From Deltaproteobacteria bacterium (lineage in GTDB: Bacteria; Desulfobacterota; GWC2-55-46): DNA of 64,000 bases. Positions 51,850 through 60,002 of the stretch are shown piece by piece. Location of the stretch: positions 62,001 to 126,000 of the forward strand of contig JACRNL010000007.1 in assembly GCA_016234935.1 (NCBI GenBank). Direction: 5' to 3'. Each line of letters begins with the position of its first letter. Position 1 is the stretch's first letter. Both the position numbers and the translations under genes were made by a program. The notes beneath the pieces were generated by a model, which made no database searches, was not told the origin of the DNA, and worked only from the letters and a program-made list of their open reading frames with translations.

Positions 51850-52668
51850 TCAGAAATGGTAGCCCAGGCCGGAATGCTCTTTTGCCTGCATGTTTTTGAG
51901 GACTTCTATGCCCATCTCCACGTGCAGGCCGGTGTATTTTTCAAAGACCATTCTGGCGCTTTCGGCGGTCTTCACGCCCTTTGCCTTAATGGGGGTGTCG
52001 GATATAAGCATCAGCGCGCCGATGGGGACGTATCTGGCGAAACCCACGGTAAAGAGCGTGGCGCATTCCATGTCCACGGCCTGCGCGCGCTCCTCAAGCA
52101 GCGTCTTCTTGAATGCGTCGTTAAACTCCCAGAAGCGCACGTTCGTTGTGTGGATCACCCCGGTGTGGTAGTTCAGGGCGCGCCTTTCTATCTCCTCGCA
52201 TACGAACCTCTGTATCACAAAAGAGCTTAAGGAAGGGCTTTGCTTCGGCATGTAGGCGTCCGACGTGCCTTCACCGCGTATCGCGGCAACGGGGTTGAAG
52301 AAGTCGCCTTCACGGTGCTCCTCGCGCAGGCCCCCGCACATGCCGAGCATGAGCACGCCCCTGGGTTTTATGAAGGACAGGAGGTCGACTACCAGCGCCG
52401 CCGTCGGAGAGCCCACGCTGAAGTTTATCATCGAGATCCTTTCTTTTTTCGCATGGCAGGCCTGCATTACGGAGCCTTGCCTCAGCGGCTGGCCGGCCAT
52501 TTGCGCGAACATGTCCACGTACATCTTGAAGTTCGTAAGCAGGATATACGGCTGAAACTCGGCCGCCGCGCTGCCTGTGTAGCGCTCAAGCGTGGACAGC
52601 CCCACGCGGTCGCGCGAGTACTGGTCTATTTCGCCAAGGGCGTCTTTGCTGAGCTTTGCGTCGGACAT
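51850..52668 (-). CDS. amn: AMP nucleosidase, short form
   Basis: 272 aa, the nucleoside-phosphorylase-like catalytic part without the long N-terminal domain of E. coli Amn; short forms exist in other phyla. It has RYTGSAAAEFQPYILLTNF, the phosphorylase-fold glycine motif LGMCGGLREEH, the substrate loop AIRGEGTSDAYMP, VDMECATLF and the catalytic Asp in LISDTPIKAKG. It cleaves AMP to adenine and ribose-5-phosphate. The next gene (HEAT protein) lies 32 bases upstream in the same direction, so the two are probably one operon. Confidence 0.88.
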   Translation of the reverse strand: MSDAKLSKDALGEIDQYSRDRVGLSTLERYTGSAAAEFQPYILLTNFKMYVDMFAQMAGQPLRQGSVMQACHAKKERISMINFSVGSPTAALVVDLLSFIKPRGVLMLGMCGGLREEHREGDFFNPVAAIRGEGTSDAYMPKQSPSLSSFVIQRFVCEEIERRALNYHTGVIHTTNVRFWEFNDAFKKTLLEERAQAVDMECATLFTVGFARYVPIGALMLISDTPIKAKGVKTAESARMVFEKYTGLHVEMGIEVLKNMQAKEHSGLGYHF

Positions 52669-52700
52669 GGGTTTTACCTCTCCGAATCTAAGGTTTATCC

Positions 52701-53531
52701 CTATTTCTGGCCAACGGGCTTTTGGGGTTTTTGAGGGCTTATCGCGTTAAGGGTGGCCTTGGCCCCGGCGGCTACGGCAGGGTTGGCGTTATCCTCATAG
52801 GCCCTGACGTACCACTCGAACGGCTTTACCCTTGGGCCGAGCGACGCGATGGTTTTCAGCAGGGCCACCACGGCGTCAAAGTCCCCTGCGTCGCCGGCGT
52901 TGATGAGGGCGTCTACTATCTTGGGGACGTCCTCGTCCCCGATCTGTTTGCTTACGCCGCCGAGCACGTCCGCGATTGTGACTATCGCGCCGGAATTGCC
53001 GGAGTTAAGTATCTTTATCATGGCGTCAACGCCTTTTTTTCCGGCCTTTAAGAGGCCCTCCGCGGAGGTAAGGCGGTGGTAATGGCTTTTGCTGTCTTTG
53101 GCGAGGATGTGCCTGACGAGGACGTTGATGCCTTCGTCGCCGAAGATCTTCTGGAGCGTTACGGCTGAGGACTTTCTGACGTTGTAGGATTCGTTGTTGA
53201 GATGCTCCTCGAGGACGAACTTGGACTCCTCCTTGAAGTAGGTGGCAAGCTCCTCGCAGGCGAATATGGACACCGCCTCGTCCTTGTGGTCGAGCGTGGC
53301 GGTAAGGACGTCGAAGAACTTTCTGTTGCGCGTTATGGCGATAGTCTGAAAGACCACCTGCGGCGTCATGTTTTGCGGCGGGTTGTTGATGAGGTCGCTT
53401 ATCTCCGCGATGGTCTCCTCAGGGTTCTTGCGCGCCAGGGAGTTTATCAGCATCGTGCCTTCTTCCCTTGTCACCGTGCCTTGCAGTATCTTGGCGAACA
53501 GATTTTCAAGCTGCTCTCTTATAGATGCCAC
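52701..53531 (-). CDS. HEAT-repeat protein
   Basis: 276 aa, all helical, with repeated HEAT/PBS-lyase-type units (for example DEAVSIFACEELATYF, NVRKSSAVTLQKIFG, RLTSAEGLLKAG, DAVVALLKTIASLG). No signal peptide, so it is cytoplasmic. Such proteins act as scaffolds for protein contacts; there are no catalytic motifs. The last residues (PQKPQKPVGQK) are a Pro/Lys tail. It lies 32 bases upstream of the AMP nucleosidase gene and is probably transcribed with it. Function cannot be inferred further. Confidence 0.8.
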   Translation of the reverse strand: MASIREQLENLFAKILQGTVTREEGTMLINSLARKNPEETIAEISDLINNPPQNMTPQVVFQTIAITRNRKFFDVLTATLDHKDEAVSIFACEELATYFKEESKFVLEEHLNNESYNVRKSSAVTLQKIFGDEGINVLVRHILAKDSKSHYHRLTSAEGLLKAGKKGVDAMIKILNSGNSGAIVTIADVLGGVSKQIGDEDVPKIVDALINAGDAGDFDAVVALLKTIASLGPRVKPFEWYVRAYEDNANPAVAAGAKATLNAISPQKPQKPVGQK

Positions 53532-53959
53532 AGCGCCGCTCCTTCAATTGTGATGTTGGTCTGCTGCGTGATGCCGCGCACATCCGGCGCATATGAAGGT
53601 ATTTTCTTATGTGCGTTTTTGAAACGGTTGCGTTTTGATCTGTTTTAACAATGTATACTTATAAGCTGTTTTTGTCAATACTCGGGCTTTTAACGGTAAC
53701 GTCAAATATTTTGCGTTAGAAGGCATTAAAGTTTTCGGGCACCTGCGGTGGGCAAAGCTGAATGGTTGCATTTTGGCTTTAGCCGTGCGCAGCACTTTTT
53801 CAAAAAAGGCAAGCCGCTATTTGCCGCCGCTCCGGACCGGGCGCTGAAACGTATGAAAAAGCATTGACTATTTCATGGGTTGATGATAAAAGGAACATGT
53901 GGCAGGCATGCAGGTTTTAACCCAAGACCAAAAAATGGGCCAAAAAAGGAGGAAGCAAA
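53532..53959. other. intergenic region between HEAT gene and the Lys-rich microprotein
   Basis: No gene seen other than the microprotein that follows. It holds the hairpin element at 53739. AT-rich stretches near 53640-53670 may carry the minus-strand promoter of the HEAT/amn unit, but no clear boxes could be set. Confidence 0.6.
53739..53795. repeat. hairpin element (CCTGCGGTGAGCAAAG family), copy 2
   Basis: Left arm CCTGCGGTGGGCAAAGCTGAA and right arm AGCCGTGCGCAGCAC, matching both arms of the 37717 copy and folding into an imperfect stem, with a shorter interior. Confidence 0.55.
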
Positions 53960-54052
53960 ATGGCTACGAAGAAACCGGAAAAGAAGAAGGCCGCAGTGAA
54001 GAAGCCCGCAAAAAAAGCGCCGGCGAAGAAGACGGGCCGCTGCTGCTGCTGA
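53960..54052 (+). CDS. 30-residue Lys/Ala/Pro-rich microprotein ending in Cys-Cys-Cys
   Basis: It begins seven bases after a perfect AAGGAGG. Half of the first 27 residues are Lys, Ala or Pro in KKP/KKA repeats like a histone H1 tail (segments KKPEKKKAAVKKP and AKKAPAKK), and the last residues are TGRCCC before the stop. The composition is far from random coding and the ribosome site is ideal, so I consider it a real gene. The Lys-rich part would bind DNA, RNA or another polyanion; three terminal Cys could bind a metal or form disulfides. It lies directly before a nitrilase-family gene. No family name is recognised with confidence. Confidence 0.7.
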   Translation: MATKKPEKKKAAVKKPAKKAPAKKTGRCCC

Positions 54053-54083
54053 GGTTTACATAACGCGAGCGCCCGCGCCGGCT

Positions 54084-54173
54084 ATGGATATTGAGGAGAT
54101 AAGGGAGAGAGGCGACTTTCTCCCTGTTTTATTTTACAGACAGCAATGCTTCGAGGCGGGGATGGATAAATAA
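54084..54173 (+). CDS. possible 29-residue coupled ORF
   Basis: An ATG-started frame (opening MDIEEIRERGDFLPV) ends in TAA overlapping the ATG of the next gene by one base (TAATG), an arrangement typical of coupled translation. It has no ribosome site of its own and no recognisable domain, so it may be chance. Confidence 0.3.
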   Translation: MDIEEIRERGDFLPVLFYRQQCFEAGMDK

Positions 54174-54973
54174 TGGCCAGGATAAAGGCCGCTTTCATAC
54201 AGACAAGGCCGGTATTCGGGGAGACAGGGAAGAACGTCGAAGACGCCTTGAAGCGCATTGACGCGCTCGACGCGGACGTGGCCGTCTTGCCGGAGCTGTT
54301 TTCAACGGGCTATCAGTTCAGGTCGAAAAAAGAGGCCGCGGCCCTTGCCGAGGACGCCCGTATGGGTTACGTCTCAGACCGCCTCGCGGAGATAGCGGCT
54401 GACAGGAAGATGCACATAGCCGCCGGCATGGCCGAGAGGGTCGGCAGGAAGGTGTATAACTCCTCCATACTCGTGGGGCCGAGGGGATTTATCGCGGTCT
54501 ACAGGAAGGCGCACCTTTTTTGGGATGAGAAAAAGATATTCGACAAAGGCGACACGCCTTTTGAGGTGCATGACGCAGGCGGCGCAAGGGTTGGGATGAT
54601 GATATGCTTCGACTGGCTGTTCCCTGAGGCCGCGCGCACGCTCGCCCTTAAGGGCGCGGACATCATACTGCATCCGTCAAACCTCGTCCTGCCGCATTGT
54701 CCGCAGGCCATGATAACAAGATGCCTTGAGAACAGGGTCTTTGCCGTCACGGCTAACAGGGTCGGAACCGAGGAGAGGATACAGGGCAGACGTTTAAGGT
54801 TCATAGGTCAAAGCCAGATAATTGCGCCGGACGGAAGGATACTCTGCCGTGCCGGTTCTGTCAGGGCCGAGGCAAAGGCCGTTGAGATAGACGTCAGCGA
54901 GGCGCGAAAGAAAAAAATCACCCCTCTTAACGACATCTTCAGGGACAGGAGGCGGGATATGTATGAGCTGTGA
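54173..54973 (+). CDS. nitrilase-superfamily amidohydrolase
   Basis: 266 aa, complete CN-hydrolase domain with an intact triad: Glu in AVLPELFSTGY, Lys in YRKAHLFWDEK and nucleophile Cys in MMICFDWLFPEAAR. It hydrolyses an amide or nitrile-type C-N bond; the family includes omega-amidases and N-carbamoyl amidohydrolases, and the residues seen do not decide the substrate. It begins just after the Lys-rich microprotein and is followed by the nuo promoter region. Compare with the 14370 gene, which lacks the catalytic Glu. Confidence 0.88.
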   Translation: MARIKAAFIQTRPVFGETGKNVEDALKRIDALDADVAVLPELFSTGYQFRSKKEAAALAEDARMGYVSDRLAEIAADRKMHIAAGMAERVGRKVYNSSILVGPRGFIAVYRKAHLFWDEKKIFDKGDTPFEVHDAGGARVGMMICFDWLFPEAARTLALKGADIILHPSNLVLPHCPQAMITRCLENRVFAVTANRVGTEERIQGRRLRFIGQSQIIAPDGRILCRAGSVRAEAKAVEIDVSEARKKKITPLNDIFRDRRRDMYEL

Positions 54974-55325
54974 CGCGCCCGCGCTTCAGAGCGGGCGGCG
55001 CGTGCCTATCCGTAGATACGGCCGTAGATATGGGCTATAAAACCGGGTATTCCTGCTGCATTCCCTTTTTCCCTTGACAAAATCGCTCAGTTGTTTTATC
55101 TTGCCTGCTACCTAAAAATATAACGTAACAATCGGAACCCGGCGTCATTTTATATCGGACGCGAATTCCGGCGGGCCGCGGTAATGGCGCCCCTCTGGTC
55201 TGTGGCAAGTCGTATGTGAATTATAAGAAGGCAGAATAATTCCGCGGCCTCTATGTGGAATGACGGCGCAGGACGAACGGTCTTGGATTTCAGCTTCTAA
55301 CGCTACGTAAGGGCTAGTAATTAAG
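54974..55325. other. leader region of the nuo operon
   Basis: No gene seen. It contains the nuo promoter (55074) and a leader of about 215 bases with a distant inverted pair GGCCGCGG / CCGCGGCC (55174-55181 and 55242-55249). No known riboswitch was recognised. Confidence 0.6.
55074..55102 (+). promoter_or_regulatory. sigma-70 promoter of the nuo operon
   Basis: TTGACA (55074-55079), 17-base spacer, TATCTT (55097-55102). It is the only good promoter before nuoA, 224 bases upstream of its ATG. Confidence 0.65.
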
Positions 55326-55691
55326 ATGCTTCTTTCTTATCTGCCTATTCTTATAATGATAGGGTTCGTCTCCTTCATGGGGCTTGCCGTCCTGTTTGTA
55401 AGCTACCTCTTCCGTCCAAGCAACCCGTATCCTGAGAAACTAACGGCATGGGAATGCGGCCTGGCTCCCATAGGCGAGGCCAATCAGGGCCATTTCCGCG
55501 TGCACTTCTTTGTAATCGCAATACTCTTTGTAATATTCGACGTTGAAACGCTCTTCCTCTTCCCGTGGGCAACGCTGCTCGGCGATAAGAGCATTTCCGT
55601 CTTTCTTTTTGTGGAGATGCTCGTATTCGTCGTAGTCCTTGCCGCCGGCCTCGTATACGCATGGGCCAAGGGCGCGCTTGAGTGGATATAG
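55326..55691 (+). CDS. nuoA: NADH-quinone oxidoreductase subunit A
   Basis: 121 aa, three transmembrane helices. The conserved loop reads [20 protein letters not shown] with the typical Glu-Cys-Gly, and the second helix region contains [13 protein letters not shown], both diagnostic of NuoA. It is part of the membrane arm at the quinone site of complex I. It starts the nuo operon. The ribosome site is weak (TAAGGG). Confidence 0.95.
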   Translation: MLLSYLPILIMIGFVSFMGLAVLFVSYLFRPSNPYPEKLTAWECGLAPIGEANQGHFRVHFFVIAILFVIFDVETLFLFPWATLLGDKSISVFLFVEMLVFVVVLAAGLVYAWAKGALEWI

Positions 55692-55699
55692 CCGCGCGG

Positions 55700-55738
55700 C
55701 ACCCCCACCCTGCCCTCCCCCGCGAGGGGGGGGTATAT
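55700..55738. repeat. GC-rich hairpin between nuoA and nuoB
   Basis: CCCCCACCCTGCCCTCCCCC followed by GCGAGGGGGGGG: close to the outer arms of the element at 23311. No T run follows. It separates nuoA and nuoB by 112 bases, unusual in a nuo operon. Confidence 0.5.
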
Positions 55739-55803
55739 GGAAGGGTCATCAGCTTGAAAGAAACGAAAATTCAACGGACTTAAACAGGAAGGCGCCTTTT
55801 AAA

Positions 55804-56379
55804 ATGTATCCGACAGACCCTCAAAAAAACCCGTTCGAGGAGACATTCCTCTTCACATCCCTTGAGAATGTAGCGGAGGCCCTGAGGAATAATCCGGTCA
55901 TGGACACGGTGAAGGATAACTTCGCCGTCAAGTACGCGGCCAACTGGGGCAGGGCGGCGTCTCTGTGGCCGCTGACCTTCGGGCTTGCGTGCTGCGCCAT
56001 CGAGATGATCGCGACGGCCTGCTCGCGCTACGACACGGACAGGATGGGCATAGTCTTTCGGCCTACGCCCCGCCAGTCCGACGTGATGATAGTCGCCGGG
56101 ACCATGACCAAGAAGATGGCCCCGCTGGTAAAGCGCCTCTACGACCAGATGACCGAGCCGAGATGGGTCATCGCGATGGGCGGATGCGCCTCCGCGGGCG
56201 GCCCGTACAACACATACGCCGTTGTTCAGGGCACAGACCTCGTGATACCGGTTGACGTCTATATACCCGGCTGCCCTCCGAGGCCTGACGCGCTTATGTA
56301 CGGCTTTCTCCTTCTGATGGAAAAGATAAAGAAGGAAAAGCCCTTCATCCTGGAACAGAGGAACATCAAGGTCAGGTAA
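55804..56379 (+). CDS. nuoB: NADH-quinone oxidoreductase subunit B
   Basis: 191 aa from ATG 55804 (AGGAAGG 11 bases upstream). The frame stays open further upstream into the hairpin and the end of nuoA, but that part is not protein-like. The N2 cluster ligands are all present: the tandem Cys in [19 protein letters not shown] and [10 protein letters not shown]. It transfers electrons to quinone. nuoC starts immediately after the stop codon. Confidence 0.96.
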   Translation: MYPTDPQKNPFEETFLFTSLENVAEALRNNPVMDTVKDNFAVKYAANWGRAASLWPLTFGLACCAIEMIATACSRYDTDRMGIVFRPTPRQSDVMIVAGTMTKKMAPLVKRLYDQMTEPRWVIAMGGCASAGGPYNTYAVVQGTDLVIPVDVYIPGCPPRPDALMYGFLLLMEKIKKEKPFILEQRNIKVR

Positions 56380-56871
56380 ATGACGGCCCAAGAGATACTG
56401 AAAAAGGTAAAGGACAACTTCAGGCATTCGGTGCTTGAGGCCGCGCTTTTTAGAAACGAAGCGACGGTTCTCGTGGACAAGAACGTCCTGCGCGCGGTAT
56501 GCAACTACCTGAAGACCGACCCTGATATGCAGATGAACTACTTCGTTGACTGCCTCGGCGTAGACTACCACCCGGCCGCGCCGAGGTTCGAGGTCGTCTA
56601 CCATTTTTATTCAATCCCCAAAAAACACAGGATACGCGTAAAGGTGAAGATAGGCGAAGGCGAGAGCGTTCCCACGGTCACCGACATGTGGAGCGCCGCG
56701 AACTGGCCGGAGAGAGAGGCCTACGATATGTTCGGGATAGTCTTTGAAGGACATCCGAACATGAAGCGCATATACCTTGCCGATGACTGGGAGGGTTTCC
56801 CCATGCGCAAGGACTATCCGCTTCGCGGATATAAAGACAGGTACAACCCATTCGGGGAAGACAAGGAATAA
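56380..56871 (+). CDS. nuoC: NADH-quinone oxidoreductase subunit C
   Basis: 163 aa, separate from NuoD (not fused as in E. coli). It ends with the 30-kDa-subunit signature WPEREAYDMFGIVFEGHPNMKRI, then DDWEGFPMRKDYPLRG. It is a peripheral-arm subunit. It begins directly after the nuoB stop and is followed three bases later by nuoD. Confidence 0.96.
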   Translation: MTAQEILKKVKDNFRHSVLEAALFRNEATVLVDKNVLRAVCNYLKTDPDMQMNYFVDCLGVDYHPAAPRFEVVYHFYSIPKKHRIRVKVKIGEGESVPTVTDMWSAANWPEREAYDMFGIVFEGHPNMKRIYLADDWEGFPMRKDYPLRGYKDRYNPFGEDKE

Positions 56872-56874
56872 GCC

Positions 56875-58068
56875 GTGGCCGAGCGCGAAGATAATATCAT
56901 CTCCACAAAGGAGATAACCCTGCACATGGGGCCGCAGCATCCGTCAAGCCACGGCGTGCTGCATCTCGTCATCGACATGCAGGGCGAGCGGGTCATGCAC
57001 GTGGAGCCGGATATCGGCTATCTGCACAGGGGCACGGAGAAGATCGCCGAAAATCTGCTCTACCACCAGTTTGTCCCATACACCGACAGGCTCGACTACA
57101 TGTGCGCCATGAGCAACAACCTGGCCTATGTGACCGCCGTTGAGAAGCTCATCGGCATCGAGATAACCGAGAGGGCAAAGTTCATAAGGGTCGTCTCGGC
57201 GGAGCTTTCAAGGATCGCCGGACACCTTCTCGGCCTCGGCGCGTGGGCGGTGGATCTCGGCGCAATGACGGTGCTTCTTTACGCCGTAAGGGAGAGGGAG
57301 ATAATCCTTGATATATTCGAGCAGCTTTGCGGCGCGAGGATGACGCTCAGCTATCTGCGTGTCGGAGGTGTCCGTTACGACTTTACCCAGGGGTGCAAGG
57401 ATGCCTGCAGTGAGCTTGTGAAGATAATGCCCGCAAGGCTTGACGAATACGAAACCCTCCTTACTGGAAACAGGATATGGATAGACAGGAATAAGGGCGT
57501 GGGCGTAATTTCAGCCGGGGACGCCGCTAATTTGGGCCTGTCGGGGCCGTCGCTCCGCGCAAGCGGCGTAAAGTGGGACATAAGGAAGGACGAGCCGTAT
57601 CTCGTCTACGACAGGTTATACTTCGACGTGCCGACCGGCGAAAACGGCGACTCGTTCGACCGGTACATGGTCAGGATGAACGAGATGAGGCAGTCGCTCC
57701 GCATAATCGAGCAGGCATTAAGGGACATGCCGGACGGGCCGTTCAACGTCGACATCCCTGAAATATGCCCGCCGCCCAAGCCCGACGTCTACAAGAACAT
57801 GGAAGCGCTCATCCACCACTTCAAGTATGTTTCCAGCGGCTTTAAGGCGCCAAAGGGCGAGGTCTATTCGGCGATAGAGTCCCCAAAGGGAGAGCTTGGC
57901 GTTTACATCGTAAGCGACGGGTCGGAAAAACCATACAGGCTCAAACTCCGCGTGCCGTCGTTCATGAATTTGCAGTCCATAAACCATATGTCAAAGGGCA
58001 GGTACTTCGCCGACGTCATATCGGTGCTATCAAGCCTCGACCCTGTATTCGGCGAGTGCGATAAGTAG
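56875..58068 (+). CDS. nuoD: NADH-quinone oxidoreductase subunit D
   Basis: 397 aa from GTG, with AAGGA seven bases upstream. Blocks of the 49-kDa subunit: LHMGPQHPSSHGVLHLV, GYLHRGTEKIAE, YTDRLDYMCAMSNN, and the C-terminal ISVLSSLDPVFGECDK ending close to the Asp-type family terminus. It forms the quinone cavity with NuoB. A hairpin element lies between nuoD and nuoE. Confidence 0.97.
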   Translation: MAEREDNIISTKEITLHMGPQHPSSHGVLHLVIDMQGERVMHVEPDIGYLHRGTEKIAENLLYHQFVPYTDRLDYMCAMSNNLAYVTAVEKLIGIEITERAKFIRVVSAELSRIAGHLLGLGAWAVDLGAMTVLLYAVREREIILDIFEQLCGARMTLSYLRVGGVRYDFTQGCKDACSELVKIMPARLDEYETLLTGNRIWIDRNKGVGVISAGDAANLGLSGPSLRASGVKWDIRKDEPYLVYDRLYFDVPTGENGDSFDRYMVRMNEMRQSLRIIEQALRDMPDGPFNVDIPEICPPPKPDVYKNMEALIHHFKYVSSGFKAPKGEVYSAIESPKGELGVYIVSDGSEKPYRLKLRVPSFMNLQSINHMSKGRYFADVISVLSSLDPVFGECDK

Positions 58069-58111
58069 GGGCCTTTTTTAAAAAAAGGCAGCCCAAAAAA
58101 CTTTATTTTTT
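58068..58111. repeat. hairpin element between nuoD and nuoE
   Basis: GCCTTTTTTAAAAAAAGGC followed by AGCCCAAAAAACTTTATTTTTT. It has the same plan as the element beside argS (12613): a T/A-rich hairpin, then GCCCAAA-AACTTTA. Confidence 0.5.
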
Positions 58112-58174
58112 TTTACCGCCTTGGTTTACGCGGCGCGAGGCTTCAGTCCCGTGCCGCTTTGAGAAGACAAAACG

Positions 58175-58645
58175 ATGCTATCTGAAAACGCTAAAAAAGA
58201 CATACAGGCCGCCTTGCGCAAGTACCCTAACAGAAGGTCCGCGGTGATGGACGCCCTGCGCATCGCGCAGGCCGACGGGGGCGGGAGCCTCACCAAGGGC
58301 GCCATGGAAGAGGTCGCGCAGATACTCGATATGAGGCCGGCGGAGGTGAACGCCGCGGCGGCCTTTTATACTATGTATAACGTAAAAAAGCCGGTGGGCA
58401 GGTACTACATCCAGGTCTGCCGGAATATCTCCTGCTCGCTCCTGGGGGCCGAGCACCTGATTAAGCACATGGAAAAGACCCTCGGCATAAAGACCGGAGA
58501 GACCACGAAGGACAGCAAGTTCACGATTACAACGGTCGAATGCCTCGGCTCCTGCGGCACGGCGCCGATGATGCAGATAAACGACGACTTCCACGAGAAC
58601 CTGACGACGGAAAAAATAGACGGGATATTAAAGAGTTTGAAGTAA
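58175..58645 (+). CDS. nuoE: NADH-quinone oxidoreductase subunit E
   Basis: 156 aa thioredoxin-like [2Fe-2S] protein. The four ligand Cys are in VCRNISCSLLGAE and VECLGSCGTAPMMQIN. The N-terminal helix bundle (MDALRIAQADGGGSL, then ILDMRPAEVNAAAAFYTMYN) is conserved. It is the 24-kDa subunit of the NADH dehydrogenase module with NuoF. nuoF starts 54 bases later. Confidence 0.96.
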   Translation: MLSENAKKDIQAALRKYPNRRSAVMDALRIAQADGGGSLTKGAMEEVAQILDMRPAEVNAAAAFYTMYNVKKPVGRYYIQVCRNISCSLLGAEHLIKHMEKTLGIKTGETTKDSKFTITTVECLGSCGTAPMMQINDDFHENLTTEKIDGILKSLK

Positions 58646-58699
58646 GATTTTTATTCCTCTTGCCTGAGGCTGGAGGATGCTGAAAAAAGACAGACTAAA

Positions 58700-59956
58700 A
58701 TGGAAAAAGTCCTCTTAAAAAACATAGACAAGCCTGACGCCTACAAGATCGACGCTTATATCAGGTATGGCGGCTACAAGGCCCTTGAGACAGCCCTGAA
58801 GAGCGACCGCGACCACCTTATCCAGCTGGTCAAGGATTCCGGGCTTCGCGGACGCGGCGGCGCGGGCTTTTCAACAGGGCTTAAATGGAGCTTTATCCCG
58901 AAAGACCCGACCATCCCGAAGTATCTGTGCTGCAACGCGGACGAGGGCGAGCCTGGCACGTTCAAGGACAGGGGCATCATGGACAACGACCCCCATCTTT
59001 TGATAGAGGGGATGATAATATCGAGCTTCGCCATCGGGGCCGGGACCGCCTATATATACATCCGGGGCGAATTCGTCTTCGGCATAAGAAGGCTTCAGGC
59101 CGCGATAGACGAGGCTTACGCAAAGGGCTTTCTGGGCAAGAACATACTCGGCTCAGGCTTTAACCTTGACATGTACGTGCACAGCGGCTTCGGCGCGTAT
59201 ATCTGCGGCGAGGAAACGGCGCTTCTTGAGTCCATAGAGGGCTACCGCGCGCAGCCGAGGAAAAAGCCGCCCTTTCCGGCGCTGGCCGGCCTTTACGGCA
59301 AGCCCACGGTCATCAACAACGTCGAGACGCTATCCTGCATACCGGCGATAGTCGAAAAAGGCGCGAAGTGGTTTTCCTCCATCGGCCCGGCAAAGTCCCC
59401 TGGGCCGAAGATATTCTGCGTAAGCGGCCATGTGAAAAAGCCCGGGCTCTACGAGCTTCCCATGGGCACCACTATAAGAGACATTGTATATAACCACTGC
59501 GGCGGCATTCTGGGGGATAAAAAGTTAAAGGCCGTCATCCCGGGCGGCGTGAGCGCGCCGATGCTCACAGGGAAAGACCTCGACACGCCGATGGACTTTG
59601 ATTCCATCGCGGCAAAGGGGTCTATGCTCGGCTCAGGCGCGGTCATCGTCATGGACGAGACGACGTGCATCGTCAAGATGTCCTACATCATAAACCGGTT
59701 TTTCAGCCACGAGTCCTGCGGCAAATGCACGCCGTGCAGGGAGGGAACCTCGTGGCTTACGAACGTCCTTGGCCGCATGGAACACGGCGAGGGCCGCCCC
59801 GGAGACGTGGAACTGCTTGAGAGCCTTTGCGGCAACATCTTCGGCAGGACGTTTTGCCCCCTTGGCGACGGCGCGGTCATGGCGCTTCGCGGCGCGCTTA
59901 AAAACTTCAGGCATGAGTTCCAGCATCACGTGGACAAGAAGGCGTGTCTGGTGTAG
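58700..59956 (+). CDS. nuoF: NADH-quinone oxidoreductase subunit F
   Basis: 418 aa. The NADH/FMN site blocks are GLRGRGGAGFSTGLKW and CNADEGEPGTFKDR; the N3 [4Fe-4S] ligands are in ESCGKCTPCREGT and the later NIFGRTFCPLGDGA. It oxidises NADH through FMN in complex I. nuoG follows 46 bases later. Confidence 0.97.
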   Translation: MEKVLLKNIDKPDAYKIDAYIRYGGYKALETALKSDRDHLIQLVKDSGLRGRGGAGFSTGLKWSFIPKDPTIPKYLCCNADEGEPGTFKDRGIMDNDPHLLIEGMIISSFAIGAGTAYIYIRGEFVFGIRRLQAAIDEAYAKGFLGKNILGSGFNLDMYVHSGFGAYICGEETALLESIEGYRAQPRKKPPFPALAGLYGKPTVINNVETLSCIPAIVEKGAKWFSSIGPAKSPGPKIFCVSGHVKKPGLYELPMGTTIRDIVYNHCGGILGDKKLKAVIPGGVSAPMLTGKDLDTPMDFDSIAAKGSMLGSGAVIVMDETTCIVKMSYIINRFFSHESCGKCTPCREGTSWLTNVLGRMEHGEGRPGDVELLESLCGNIFGRTFCPLGDGAVMALRGALKNFRHEFQHHVDKKACLV

Positions 59957-60002
59957 AAGGCTGTTTGCGGTTTGCAATTTATCATTACAAAAGAAGATCA
60001 TC

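Noticed and set aside
55639-55803. Upstream extension of nuoB into nuoA
   Set aside because: The extra residues are Pro/Gly-rich products of the intergenic hairpin; the ATG at 55804 gives the normal NuoB N-terminus.
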